64,000 bases of DNA from Orientallactaga sibirica (taxonomy: Eukaryota > Chordata > Mammalia > Rodentia > Dipodidae). Both the position numbers and the translations under genes were made by a program. The notes beneath the pieces were generated by a model. That model saw only the letters and a program-made list of their open reading frames with translations. It searched no databases and was not told where the DNA came from. Location of the stretch: contig JAEOAD010001365.1 of NCBI GenBank assembly GCA_036365145.1, positions 6,112,501 to 6,176,500 of the forward strand. Direction: 5' to 3'. This document shows positions 43,268-53,829 of this stretch, piece after piece (the first letter of the stretch is position 1; every line of letters begins with the position of its first letter).

Positions 43268-43317
43268 ATATTTATTTTCATAAGACTTAGAGAGACTTTA
43301 TTAGATTAAGAAGTACA

Positions 43318-43510
43318 GAGAGGGTTCCCCGTTCGACTCTCCAGGACCCACTTAAGCCAGATGCATAAGGTGGTGCATGTGTCTGGAGTTTGTTCACAGT
43401 GGCTGGAAGCCCTGGCATGCCCATTTTCTCTCTCTCGCTCGCTCTCCTCTGTCTATCTATCTCTATCTGCCTCTCTCAAATAAATAAAGTTTTAAAAAAA
43501 TTAAAAATAA
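43318..43510 (+). mobile_element. DIP-type SINE (sense), head missing
   Basis: Starts in the B box (GTTCGACTCTCCAGGACCC) and runs through GAGTTTGTTCACAGTGGCTG, CT tract and CAAATAAATAAAG tail. The A-box part is absent. Confidence 0.9.
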
Positions 43511-43609
43511 AAAAGAACAAAGGAAATGTCGGCAACAACAGCAACAAGAAATTGGATGATTTTGAGTCTATCCTGAGCTAGAGGGTGGTGAACCCATCCC
43601 CCACCCCCC

Positions 43610-43810
43610 GCCTCATTTTTCTCTGTCTCTTTGCCTGCAAATAATTAAATAAGCACCTGGTGCATGTGTCTCCATTCACACCCCAAAGAAGTAAGTAAAT
43701 GACATAAATAAAATGAGATGCTTTAAAAGAAAAACAAACTCAACATGTCAAACAAAAGCAAAGAAACCCCCCACACACACACCAAAAAAAAAAAAAAAAA
43801 AGGGAAATCA
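43610..43810. other. A-rich sequence with SINE-tail-like debris
   Basis: 'ctctgtctctttgcctgcaaataattaaataag' near 43620-43652 resembles a DIP tail without its body. An A18 run follows at 43784. Confidence 0.4.
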
Positions 43811-43907
43811 AAGAATACAGAAAGAAGAAGCCGGTATCAGTGAGAGAAAAGACTGACGAAATAAGAAAGACACTATAAAGAAAGATGGCAGGAGCTCTCT
43901 GCACTTC

Positions 43908-44106
43908 TTTTTATTTATTTATTTATTATTAGAGAGAGAAAGAGTGAGAATGGGCACACCAGGGCCTCTAGCCACTGCAAATGAACTCCAGATATGTGTG
44001 CACCACCTTGCGCATCTGGCTTCCGTGGGACCTGGAGAATGGATCTAACTTGGATCCTTAGGCTTCTCGGGCAAGCACCTTAACTGCTAAGCTATCTCTC
44101 CAGCCT
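43908..44106 (-). mobile_element. DIP-type SINE (antisense)
   Basis: TTTATTTATTTATTTATTAT tail, short GA tract, CACACCAGGGCCTCTAGCCA and AAGCTATCTCTCCAGCCT. The B-box region is decayed. Confidence 0.93.
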
Positions 44107-44695
44107 AATATTACTCCTTTTTGATTATTGTTTGAAAACATGAATTTTTCTTCTCAAACTGTAGGGAAATTGTTTTAAAAAGTAAAATAAACTTTTGCGA
44201 TTGGTTTTTAAACAGATTGCCTCTAGTTAGAGAATGTGATCTTTATGTATTAAAGACTGAACTGTGGTCACTCGGGTTATAAGTCACATATGTTGAAAAT
44301 AATATGTTTTCTACACTTGTTCATTGCAAAGTTCTCTCTGTATATATTTTTTTTATCAGAGGAAACCAACAAATATATTTAAATAATATTAACCCTTGAG
44401 ATTTCTGTGGCTTTTTTGTAATAATTTAGTTACATTAAATATATTCACCTCCTATAACATTATTTTATAATAAGTTGCTAGTAAATTCCAGTTGCTTACG
44501 TAGATTGTCCATGGGAAGTTCAATCTGAGTCTCGCCCTTCTTCAGTCTTGTATCCATTGAATCACTAATAGGCAACAGGAAGAAAATATTGTGATCTATC
44601 ATTGACCTAGTTTTCTGGTCTTTATACATCTGTTTGAATTTAAATATACATATAAACGTGAGCTTATTTGATTGACAGCTCACTGTGCAGCTCAG

Positions 44696-44698
<3 letters not shown>
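44107..44698. other. AT-rich sequence, no feature recognised
   Basis: Long AT-rich stretch without an identifiable repeat. A 77-codon minus-strand frame at 44465-44698 has no domain. Confidence 0.4.

Positions 44699-44743
<45 letters not shown>
44699..44743. repeat. (GT)n microsatellite
   Basis: About 22 uninterrupted GT units. Confidence 0.97.
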
Positions 44744-44744
<1 letters not shown>

Positions 44745-44882
44745 TGAATGAATAAAGAAGAAATGAATCAGTCGCTCTTAATGGTAGACAAGGGTGTCCC
44801 AACGCAGAAGGATCTCAGCTACGATGTGACAAAGATGTCAATCATTTTGTCTATTTGATTTTCTTTCTCTTCTTTCTTTCTT

Positions 44883-44975
44883 TATCTTGACGTGGAGCCT
44901 TATTTCTCAGACTGCCATTGAACTCATGATCCTCCTGCCTCAGCTTCCTAAGTCCTGGGATTATAGGTATTTGCC
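44883..44975 (-). mobile_element. Old B1-like SINE (antisense)
   Basis: 'gacgtggagccttatttctcagactgcc', CATGATCCTCCTGCCTCAGC, 'cctgggattataggtatttgc': B1 order, heavily diverged. Confidence 0.65.
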
Positions 44976-45254
44976 CATCTGTCAAGACCACTGTCCTTTG
45001 TGTTTGCCCAGTGTCACCCTTGAATGTGACAACAGCACTCCCATTTTCCTCTGGAGAGGCATGTTCCCGGTTCCTGTGGGTGAGGGAGGCTTGTCTCATC
45101 TCTTTCCAGCAGGACTGGGCCTGTGTGCTTGCCCTGCCCCATCAGATCACTGGCCTCTGGTTGTACTGGCTGGGGCAGGAAGAGCACATGATCCAAATCA
45201 GGCCTAAGTGACTTCACACTGGACTACTGCTAGAACTCCTGAGAATTAGAGTTG
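44976..45254. other. No feature recognised
   Basis: Frames of 66-106 codons overlap on both strands; none has a domain. Confidence 0.4.
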
Positions 45255-45775
45255 GTAGTTGTTCACCAGAGGAACAGAACCAATCAAATGAATTGCATTG
45301 GATTGTATTGGATTATTTTATGACTTTCTAACTTAGTCCAACAAGTCCACAAAGTTGAGAATCAAGGAACCTGGTAGCTGCTCAGTCCACGTGGCTGGAT
45401 GCCTCATCAGTCCCCATCCATCAGTGAAGGCCTGAAGGCTTTCTGGAGAGGCTCTGCTCTTCAGTCCATGTTGGAAGTCTACCGGAAATCTAGTTCCAGT
45501 GCTGAGGAAGGACAGCCAAACAGGAGAGAAGCGCGTGCAAGTGAAGACATGGACCAGCAAGCTGCAGCGGCAACCATGCAGGAAGGAGGGCTCTTTTCTC
45601 CCACAGCTTCCTTACATAAATCCTCCCTCCGGAAGGGCCATCCACTGTGGGGGAAGGGCTCACACTGGAGGAAGGACTTCCTCCTTCCATTAATCCATTC
45701 TGGAAGCAACTTTAGAGACCCATCACAGAGGAAAGCCTGTGGATTCCTAATCCAGTCAAGTTGACAGCAGCTCTT
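45255..45775 (-). mobile_element. Unclassified rodent interspersed repeat, family X (antisense)
   Basis: Reverse reading starts near 'gtcaacttgactggatt' and ends 'ttggttctgttcctctggtg', with 'ccttcaggccttcactgatgg', 'gatgaggcatccagccacgtggactgagcag' internally, matching 51740-52085 and 7745-8065. A 153-codon frame (45479-45940 minus) lies inside it and is not independent evidence of a gene. Confidence 0.6.
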
Positions 45776-46077
45776 GACCATCACAGTAGTCTTGTAGAAT
45801 ATGATTCCAGACTTCTCAGAGGACGTCGAGAGGAGAGGAACCAGCACAGAGGAAACTGACCTGAGAGAGGGAGAGGAGCTGGACCATGCTGACCTGGTTT
45901 GAGCCTCTGAGGTGTCCTTCAAACTTCCCAAGAAAATCAACCAACAGGCTTTCCTTTAATGTGAATGTGGGTGTAGTTTCGATTTAAAATGACCCCTGGT
46001 GGACATCACGGGTGTCCTGCCAGGACTGTCTGCAGAGAATGTCACGGAACAGACACCTCGTTTAAAAGGACAGTTTA

Positions 46078-46257
46078 TTAATTAATTAATTAATTTATTT
46101 ATTTATTTATTTTGGTTTTGCGAGGTAGGGTCTCACTCTGGTCCAGGCTGACCTGGAAGTCACTAATGTAGTCTCAGGGTGGCCTCGAACTCTCGGCGAT
46201 CCTCCTACCTCTGCCTCCCGAGTGCTGGGATTAAAGGCGTGCACCACCACGGCCGGC
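46078..46257 (-). mobile_element. B1 SINE (antisense) with perfect 16-bp target duplication
   Basis: (TTAA)n/(TTTA)n tail, GCGAGGTAGGGTCTCACTCT, TGCTGGGATTAAAGGCGTGC and ACGGCCGGCT. TTAAAAGGACAGTTTA flanks it at 46062-46077 and 46258-46273. CpGs are retained, indicating a young copy. Confidence 0.98.
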
Positions 46258-46273
46258 TTAAAAGGACAGTTTA

Positions 46274-46619
46274 GAGGACTGCTCCCCTGCTTGCCCTGCC
46301 CACAGCAGCTCAGGGCATAGTGGTACATAAACATGGCCCCAGACTCCAAGCGCCAACTGCATACCTGTGATGTGGACACATTCCGCTTCCTTGCTGCATT
46401 CTTCAGTGACATGTGACGTGGAGCTTCATTCTATGCCTGGTCTTGTTGGAAATGCAGAAGAGTCAGAAAGGATGAGAGCCGAATCAGAAGTTTCTTCCCT
46501 GGATGCCCAGTGTGTTGCATGTATCCTAATGAAAAATGTTGAAATCACAATAGGTTTTAGGTTCATCAGCAATGGACGTGGTTAAGAGGATCCAGAGCAG
46601 GCACCTGCACAAAAATGTT
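46274..46619. other. No feature recognised
   Basis: No repeat or gene seen. Confidence 0.4.
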
Positions 46620-46960
46620 CAGTAGAGAATTGTCACTGCATGCTCCTACTGCTTCACTCCCCGGTTAACGTACACCAACGTGTATACTTGAACACAACTG
46701 TTTGCACCAGCGTTCTTTATAAAATCCCAAAAAGAAAGAAGCCCCAATTCCCCAGATGACAAATAAAATGTTAAATAAACTGTAGACTATTCTAACAGTA
46801 AAATATTATAATTCAGCAATTAAATGAAGTACTGAATGACAGGTGCCAAAGCATGGATAGACCTTGGAAACTCGCAAGAGACCATGTATTATATAATCCC
46901 ATTTATATGAAATGTTTAGAAAAAAAAACAAAAAAAGTAATATGGTATCAGAATGCCATC
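46620..46960 (+). mobile_element. Ancient L1M 3' fragment (sense)
   Basis: 'tttgcaccagcgttctttataaaatcccaaaaag', 'attataattcagcaattaaatgaagtactg', 'gcatggatagaccttggaaac' and 'tatataatcccatttatatgaaatg' follow the L1M 3' order. Confidence 0.7.
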
Positions 46961-47459
46961 TCAATAAAATAAGACCTTCAGCTATAATAAGAAGTAAGTA
47001 TTGTTAATATATTTAGTAAAAATAACTTTCAAGACAACACAAACATACATATGTATATATACACAGAAATAAATAACAATTATGTGTGGTGTGGTATGAT
47101 TTCTTTATAGTATAATGTTATGTTTAATCCTTATATTAGTTTTGTATTGATGCCCTTAATTTGTCTAAACTATCTTGGTCAAACATTGTTGCTTCTAACT
47201 TGTTGACATAAACAACCCTGTGCAGAATATCTTTCGGATAACTGGAAAAATTGCTGTTCATATCTGATGACCACAACTACAAAGTCCTGGAAAACATCAG
47301 CTCATTTTCCCACACCCTTGTTACCACAGATGATATCTGTTTGAAAACAGTTTTTCCCAATTTTGCTTGGATCATTCTTTCTCATTGTGACGTTATTTTC
47401 ACACCTCAAGTTCAGTCTTCACAGTGCCAAAAAGAGCCATAAGAAAAAGAGAGGAAAGT
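46961..47459. other. AT-rich, no feature recognised
   Basis: No repeat or gene identified; ends in the inverted LINE segment. Confidence 0.4.
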
Positions 47460-47786
47460 GTTGAGCTAAAGCATTGATCTCTCCACAGCCTCGGATTTTC
47501 TGCTTTGATGAGCCTTGAGTCTCCTCAGTGTCTACGCCCATCTCCCTGGAGGGGGATCTCGGGTGAGTAGTGAGAACAGCCCTCGTGTTTGATCTGCCAC
47601 TTCCTGCGCACTGTCTCCTGGACTCTGGAAGGTAGGATAGATATGAGTCCTCTCGTGCCAGGCCGTCGGCCCCCTTTCTTGGATGGATGGGTCTTGGGTC
47701 TCCTCGGTATTTGCTGCCATCCATATAAAGCAGGTTCTCTAGCCAAGAGTAAAAGCAACGTGGATCAAAGAGAATAAACATAGACA
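47460..47786 (-). mobile_element. LINE segment, inverted 5' part
   Basis: The reverse complement carries GGCAGCAAATACCGAGGAGA, 'cagagtccaggagacagtgcgcaggaag', CAGGGAGATGGGCGTAGACA and TCATCAAAGCAGAAAATCCG in the same order as 16618-16860 (plus). Overlapping minus-strand frames (122 and 77 codons) echo the shared sequence, but no domain is clear. Confidence 0.75.
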
Positions 47787-48039
47787 TTTAGGAGACTTTT
47801 TGACATCCCTGCCAAGGCCCAGGGAGCATTGTGGAAGAGGGGTTTGGAAAGACTCTAAGAGCCACACGGTGGGAAGGAGCATCCTGAGGGATTGTCCCCT
47901 GGTGCATTCATGATTCCACAGTGAATACCAATAACCCCCCACTGAGGAAGGACTCAAAAGAATGGGGGGAGAGGGAACATAAGACCATAACCTGATGGGA
48001 ATGTAAGCAATATGAAATATGTCCATATCATAAATTCTT
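47787..48039 (+). mobile_element. LINE 3' part, direct orientation
   Basis: 'ggagactttttgacatccctgccaaggcccaggg', 'taagagccacacggtgggaagg', 'catgattccacagtgaatacc' match 17092-17345. Its orientation is opposite to 47460-47786. A SINE splits its 3' tail. Confidence 0.75.
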
Positions 48040-48280
48040 TTTTGTTTGTTTACTTTATTTATTTGAGAGCAACAGACACAGAGAGAAAGAGGCAGAGAGA
48101 GAGAGAATGGGAGTGCCAGGGCCTCCAGCCACTGCAAATGAACTCCAGATGCATGTGCCACTTTGGGCATCTGGTTTATGTGGGGTCCTGGGAAATCGAG
48201 TCCTGAACCGGGGTCCTTAGGCTTCACAGGCAAGCGTTTAAACCACTAAGCTATCTCTCCAGGCCCCTTTTTTTGTTTAT
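48040..48280 (-). mobile_element. DIP-type SINE, B-box-duplicated subfamily (antisense), 12-bp target duplication
   Basis: TTTACTTTATTTATTTGAGA tail, GA tract, antisense B box AAATCGAGTCCTGAACCGG, AAGCTATCTCTCCAGGCCCC. TCATAAATTCTT flanks it at 48028-48039 and 48281-48292. Confidence 0.97.
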
Positions 48281-48325
48281 TCATAAATTCTTAACTTGAA
48301 AAAGCCAAAAAAAAAATAAATAAAG
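48281..48325 (+). mobile_element. LINE 3' terminus and A-rich tail
   Basis: The LINE resumes after the SINE (TCATAAATTCTTAACTTG) and ends in an A-rich AATAAATAAAG tail. Confidence 0.65.
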
Positions 48326-48326
48326 G

Positions 48327-48535
48327 GGGCTGGAGAAATGGGTCAGTGGTTGAAGGAACTTGCTGGCAAAGCCTGATGGCCTGGGTTCAATTCCCTGGTA
48401 CTCATCTAAAGTCAGATGCACAATGTAGCACATGAACTTGGAGTTTGTTTGCAGTGGCAGGAGGCCCTAGTACACCCATATTCTCCCTCCCTCCCTCCTT
48501 CCCTCTCTCTCTCTCATTAATAAATGTTAAAAAAG
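48327..48535 (+). mobile_element. DIP-type SINE (sense), older
   Basis: GGGCTGGAGAAATGGGTCAG head, GGTTCAATTCCCTGGTACTC B box, GAGTTTGTTTGCAGTGGCAG, (CCCT)/(CT) tract and ATTAATAAATG tail. Confidence 0.93.
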
Positions 48536-49296
48536 AAAGTTGGTTACAAGATGAAAAGTAGTTTGCTGACTTTATTTTTCAGTCATCAGTTTGATTGACC
48601 TATCCCACACACTATTGATTCAGTCTGAACACCCCAATGGAAGAACCCTTCCTGCTTAGCCATCACATCCGAGGCAATTAGCACATGTGGCTTAGCTGGT
48701 ATATAACTAGTGACTTCCATCTGGATTGTCTGGTGACCAATCTGGTGAGCATTTCAAAGTCTTTTCCACCAACAAGGCGTCCTCAGTCTTGGACATTGTG
48801 TCTTAAATACCTTAGAGCAAGGATGCGGGAACTTCTCTGTATGTGTGGTTTGTCCTCACAGACTCTTGAACTTCTGGAACATGGAGGCCATAAATCTTTC
48901 TCTAATAATCCATAAATACTATAGCAATAATACAGAATAATAAATAATTAATACTAAATAATATAGAAATGTATACACAAAAAAATAAACAATTCTGAAA
49001 TGCAGTGTATTTTCTGAACCTAAGGTAGAATGAGGATATTAGGGGAAATGGGTGAAATTCAATTAAAACTTGGAGCTAGTTAAAAGAAGCACACATACAA
49101 TAGTTTATTAAGTGTAACTATAAGAAGGATGGATAATAATTCCTCCTGGAAATTTCCTACAAATCTAGAATTATTCTATTGTTTAAAATATTGAAAATTA
49201 AAAACAGAAAATGGTACATTGATATATCTTCAGTTATTTATGCATTCATTGATTCATGGTTCCAGAGAGATATACTAATTCTCAAATTAAGAATTA
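48536..49296. other. No feature recognised; AT-rich after 48900
   Basis: A 76-codon frame at 48685-48915 has no domain. AATAATA-type sequence at 48930-48960. Confidence 0.4.
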
Positions 49297-49483
49297 GCCA
49301 GGCATGGTGGCACACGTCTTTAATCCCAGCACTAGGGAGGCAGAGGTAGGAGGATCACCATGAGTTCGAGGCCACCCTGAGAGTACAGAATGAATTCCAG
49401 GTCAGCCTGAGTGAGACCCTACCTCAAAAACAAAAAAAAAAAAAAAAAAAAAAAAAAAAGAAAGAAAGAAAGAAAGAAAGAAA
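49297..49483 (+). mobile_element. B1 SINE (sense)
   Basis: AGCCAGGCATGGTGGCACAC, TAATCCCAGCACTAGGGAGG, GAGACCCTACCTCAAAAAC, then an A-run and (GAAA)n tail. First of three sense SINEs in tandem. Confidence 0.96.
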
Positions 49484-49498
49484 TTTAAAAAGACTTAG

Positions 49499-49718
49499 GG
49501 ATGGAGAGATGGCTCAGCAGTTAAGGTGTTTGCCTTCAAAGCCTAATGACCCATATTCAATTCTCCCATTACCCACATAAAGCCAGATGCATAGAGTGGC
49601 ACATGTATCTGGAGGTCATTTGCAGTGACTGGAGGCCATAGCATGCCCATTCTCTCTGTCTCCCTTCTCTCTATCTCTATGCTTGCAAATAAATAAATAT
49701 ATATATTTTTTAAATGAA
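49499..49718 (+). mobile_element. DIP-type SINE (sense)
   Basis: GGATGGAGAGATGGCTCAGC head, 'tattcaattctcccattaccc' B-box region, CATTTGCAGTGACTGGAGGC, CT tract and GCAAATAAATAAATATATAT tail. Confidence 0.94.
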
Positions 49719-49719
49719 G

Positions 49720-49910
49720 GGGCTGGAGAGATGGCTCAGTGGTTAAGGTGCTTACTTGCAAAGCCTGACAGCCTGAATTTGATTCCCCAGGACCCAAAGT
49801 GGTGCATGCAACTGAAATTTGTTTGCAGTGGCTGGAGGCCCTGGAGTACCCATTCTCTCTGTCTGTCTCTCTCTGCTTGCAAATAAATAAATAAATAAAA
49901 TAATAAAAAA
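49720..49910 (+). mobile_element. DIP-type SINE (sense) with internal deletion
   Basis: GGGGCTGGAGAGATGGCTCA head and GATTCCCCAGGACCC B box, then directly AAAGTGGTGCATGC; the usual ACGTAAGCCAGATGCAC is missing. GTTTGCAGTGGCTGGAGGCC and GCAAATAAATAAATAAATAA follow. Confidence 0.95.
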
Positions 49911-50094
49911 GAATCAAAAAGTCAACAGACAACTAGATAGTCCAGTCCATCCCGTTCAACTTTCTGTCCAGCTTACCAGGACACACATTCCTGTCAGCAC
50001 AGGAGGGTATTTGGGTACATGCAATTTAACAGCATCATGCCTGATCACTAATTCTGCTATGTACCCTGGAGGTCAGGGCAGAGGGATCCCAAAA

Positions 50095-50185
50095 CTTTAT
50101 TTAGATGTCCTTAGCTTATTCATCATGTTCATTTTATGCATGTGAAAACTGAGTTTATAGAGGGGATGAAATCGCCTATATTCTT
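50095..50185 (+). mobile_element. Possible MIR fragment (sense)
   Basis: 'ttcattttatgcatgtgaaaactgagtttatagagg' matches the MIR core order (cattttacagatgaggaaactgag...). Short and diverged. Confidence 0.5.
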
Positions 50186-50199
50186 TTCATAATCATTAT

Positions 50200-50421
50200 T
50201 TTTAAAATATATTTTTGTGTTTACTGGCAAGGAGAGGAAGACAGAGAGAAGAGAGACAGACAGACAGAATGGGTGTGCCAGTGCCTCCATCCTCTGCCAA
50301 CAAACTCCAGATGCATGCACCACTTTGCGCATCTGGTTATATGTGGGTCCTGGGGAATTGAACCATGGTTGTTAGGCTTTGTGGGCCAAATGCCTTAACC
50401 ACTGAGCCGTCTCTCCAGCCC
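50200..50421 (-). mobile_element. DIP-type SINE (antisense)
   Basis: AAATATATTTTTGTGTTTAC tail, GA/GACA tract, GTGCCAGTGCCTCCATCC, GGGAATTGAACCATGG and TGAGCCGTCTCTCCAGCCCC. Confidence 0.93.
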
Positions 50422-51699
50422 CGTAGTTATTGCTTTGAAGTAGCTTGAAAGGAGTATTAATTACATCTGCATTGTCTTGATGAAGAAACCTAGCAGAAAC
50501 GATGCAAGGGAGCGGGATGTACTTTGGTTTGCAATTCCAGAGGGATTTTAGTCCATCACTGTGGGGAAGGAATGGGGGTGGGAGCAGCCCTGTCCGTGGC
50601 TGTGGGTGTGTGAGACTGGCTTGTTCCCATGGTGACATTCAGGAAGGAAAAAAGGCAGACCAGAATCAGGGATGGGTATGACCTTCAGAGGCCCAAGCCT
50701 GGTGATGTTCAGCCAGCCAGGCTCCACGTCTGAGGCAGAGGCTGTAGCTCCTCACCCTGGGGGCTGAGCGCTCAATGTATGAGCAAGCGGGGGCGGCATT
50801 TCAGGTTCAAACCATCACCATAGTGATCACTCCATCTATGGTCTACTGTCTTCCTTTCAACCTGGGGGCTTGCATGGTCCAGGGCCACATAAATCTAAGG
50901 GGCGTACTCTTTGTTTTTCTCCCTTTTCCCTGAGGTAGACAATGCAGAAGGAGGCTAGGCCTGTCACCCCTGGCTTAATTCATGTGACCGCGGAACGTGT
51001 CTCTGAGAGGTTCTTTCCTAATTGGAGTTTATAATGTGTTTCTTCTAAAACCGTGTTTACTAAAAGAGTGCGAAGAGGGTCTTAGCATCTCTGCGGTGGC
51101 TTTCTGCCATGCAGTTGTGTCATTGTGAAGTACCCTGCCTTCTCAAGATCTTTCACATTTATAAAAAGCAACAATCACTGGAATAATTACAAAACTGAAA
51201 ATACACTCTTTTTTCTGAGTGGACCCTGTTTTCCTCCAAGCAAGGGCTCTGCTTTCATGTGTTACATAAAAGAGCAATAGTTCTCTATCGAAGGAAGACA
51301 CATGGAATATCTAATTAATGTGAAAATACTGTCTGTCATCGTTAGCTTCATTCACACCAGAGGTGTCAGTTGTACAGAAAGAAATGCAGAGGCAATGACC
51401 TAATCGTCACATTTTTCTTTAAAAATAAAAAAAATAAAAACAACACAAGACAGATGAAAAAGGACAGTGTGGTCCACTTGTAGAATAGTGCTCTGAGCCC
51501 ACTGCCTGGGAATGCCCTGCTCAAGGTCCCAAGTGCTTTCTGACACCAACACCCAATACTAACGTGTCTGTAATGACTCCGGTCTGTTGCCAACCTAATG
51601 AGATCAGGAATTAAGTAAGAGACCCATCTCCTGGGCATATCTGTGAGTGTTACTAGAGAGAATTAACTGAGGGAGGAAGACCTGCGCCCAAGAGTGAAC
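50422..51699. other. Unique-looking sequence, about 1.3 kb
   Basis: GC-richer part at 50650-50830 and AT-richer later. Frames of 88-105 codons have no recognised domain. No gene supported. Confidence 0.4.
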
Positions 51700-52090
51700 G
51701 GCCTTTTCTATGACAGCCTGTATATGAAGAAGTGCCAGTAACAAGAAGAATCTTTGTCTGACTGTCCTTGCTCCATGCGGGGGAGGACCTCTACCCTGTT
51801 GCTGCCAGTCTTCATGGACACCAGAATGCAGTTTCTTCAGCCTTCCTACATGGATCGGTGAGCATGCAGCTCTCCAGAAATGCCCCAGGCCTTCAGGGCC
51901 AGACTGGAACTGCTGAGACATCCAGCCTTGTGGACCGAGCAGCTAGTGGGTTCCTCACCCCTCCACTGTGCAGATTGCCATTGTTGAACTGCAAAGTGTG
52001 TGGTGTGTAAACCAATCTAATCAATCCCTTTATATGACACATTCATTCTATCAGTGTTGTTCCTCTAGAAACCCCTCACCAATACAAGGT
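51700..52090 (+). mobile_element. Unclassified rodent interspersed repeat, family X (sense)
   Basis: 'accctgttgctgccag', 'ccaggccttcagggccagactggaactgctgagacatccagccttgtggaccgagcag', 'gccattgttgaactgc', 'tctatcagtgttgttcctctagaaacccc'. Matches 7745-8065 and 45255-45775 (reverse). Confidence 0.6.
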
Positions 52091-52104
52091 CTGCTACCAT
52101 TTTT

Positions 52105-52297
52105 TTTTTTTTTTTTATGAGAGAGAGAAGTGGTGTGCCAGGGCCTCTAGCCACTGCAATTGAAATCCAGACATGCATGCCACCTTGTGTTCATGCACTA
52201 CCTTGTGCTTCTGGCTGACATGGATTCCAGGGAGCTGAACCTGGATCCTTAGGCTTTGCAGGAAAGTGCCTTAACCACTAAGCTATCTCTCCAGCCC
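52105..52297 (-). mobile_element. DIP-type SINE (antisense)
   Basis: T-run, a short GAGAGAGAG tract, GTGCCAGGGCCTCTAGCCAC, a small internal repetition (CACCTTGTG/TACCTTGTG), GGAGCTGAACCTGGATCC and AAGCTATCTCTCCAGCCC. Confidence 0.93.
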
Positions 52298-52311
52298 TCG
52301 GATACCATTTT

Positions 52312-52370
52312 TAAAATTTTTTTGTTTGTTTATTTATTTATTTGAGAGTGATAGACACAGAGAGAGAAAG

Positions 52371-52406
<36 letters not shown>

Positions 52407-52561
52407 GGCACACCATGGCCTCCAGCCACTGCAAATGAACTCCAGATGCATGTGCCACCTTGTGCATCTAGCTTACGTACATACTGGGGAATTGAGTCTT
52501 GAACAGGGGTCCTTAGGCTTCACAGGCAAGCGCTTAATGGCTAAGCCGTCTCTCTAGCCCC
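52312..52561 (-). mobile_element. DIP-type SINE, B-box-duplicated subfamily (antisense)
   Basis: GTTTGTTTATTTATTTATTT tail, long GA tract, antisense B box GGAATTGAGTCTTGAACAGG, AAGCCGTCTCTCTAGCCCC. Together with the preceding SINE it is bracketed by CTGCTACCATTTTT at 52091-52104 and 52562-52575. Confidence 0.95.
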
Positions 52562-53084
52562 CTGCTACCATTTTTGTATGTTTTGTCACCTTGGCATCTT
52601 GGCAAAAGGACGAGCCAGCTCCCTGGTACACACAGGGCCAGTTTTGAAGCTACATGTCTCAACCCAGTAGAAGAGAAGCCAAAGAACTCACTGGGTTGAA
52701 ACATGCTCGCTCCCATATGCAGCTTTATGGAGCCTCTAGCTGGTCTCCCGCGGGCTGTGAAGGACCTAAGCAGACTAAGTGACTGGGTTACAGCGCTCAC
52801 TGAACATGTGTTATGTGAATGCCTCCTCAGAGTGAGCTGTCCAGAGGTCTGGGACGAGGTCTCACAATGAATAAGAAAGCCTTTGCGATCTGGGACTTTC
52901 TGGGCCCAGAGGACATTGCATTGTCCACGGTCACATGATTCCTCTGGGTGCTGACCAATTAAAGTGACATCCGTGCTCCTTGTACCTGTCCCCAGTAAAA
53001 GATCTCAGTTGCACCAAGAACCTGTTGCTAATCTGGGCCTCATGTAACAGAGTCTCATGGGACCCAGGTTAGCTAACCTCAAAC
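52562..53084. other. Unique-looking sequence
   Basis: A weak MIR-like patch near 52855-52920 cannot be confirmed. Frames on the minus strand lack domains. Confidence 0.35.
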
Positions 53085-53165
53085 TCGGTAACGGAGGATG
53101 GCCTTCAAAGACGTGATCCTCCTGCCTCACCTTCCCAAGTGCTGAGACTACACGCGCCACCACGC
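53085..53165 (-). mobile_element. Old B1-like SINE fragment (antisense)
   Basis: 'gatcctcctgcctcaccttcccaagtgctgagactacacgcgccaccacgccc' (in pieces) is a 5'-half B1 in reverse, diverged. Confidence 0.75.
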
Positions 53166-53697
53166 CCATCTCCAATGGTATCCTGTCGCCTCCATCTCTG
53201 GACTCCTGTCCTGGTGTGACGTTCATGCATCTCCAGCCCCCAGGAGCTGGAGAAACCTGTTGAGATGGACTTGCCCAAGAGATGGACAGCTCCAGGCTCT
53301 TAGGCAGCAGGCAGAACAAGTATAGTGTCCAAAAGCATTAGCAGGGAACTGCAAACATACCCTACATGATCGTGAAAAGTGAACCTCTTAATGAGGCCAG
53401 AGCAGCCCCGTGTTTCTTCAGGACAGTGGAAGAAGAGGCTCCCAGGGCCGGGTGGACACTCAGGTTCCCACTCCTTGCTCAGCCCTTTGTCTTAGTGCGA
53501 CCCTAGCTGTGTTAGCACTCTCTGAGCTCCTATGATGACTTCCCCTGGAGAGACGCAGCTGTGGTTCTCAGCTAACAACACTATGAGCTTTAAAGCTGGA
53601 ATTTGAATAAACTTTCAAGGGCAGATCCCAAGTCAGATGTCTTCACCAACACTGGTGTTTGGGTATGTCGTATACGCTTCAAAGGGAACTCTGCAAT

Positions 53698-53698
<1 letters not shown>
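53166..53698. other. No feature recognised
   Basis: No repeat or gene assigned. Confidence 0.4.
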
Positions 53699-53739
<41 letters not shown>

Positions 53740-53772
53740 CGTCTTTAGAGCCCACAGACTCCCCCCCCCCCC
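53699..53772. repeat. (CA)n microsatellite and C12 run
   Basis: About 20 CA units at 53699-53738 and a 12-base C run at 53761-53772. Confidence 0.96.
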
Positions 53773-53829
53773 AGAACTTGATCTTAGCTTTCTTTATGTT
53801 CCAGATGCTTGGGAAAGCCTCTGGCAATT

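Noticed and set aside
45479..45940. 153-codon minus-strand frame
   Set aside because: Lies largely within the dispersed family-X repeat; no domain seen.
47739..48233. 164-codon minus-strand frame
   Set aside because: Spans a DIP SINE and the inverted LINE junction; composite of repeats.
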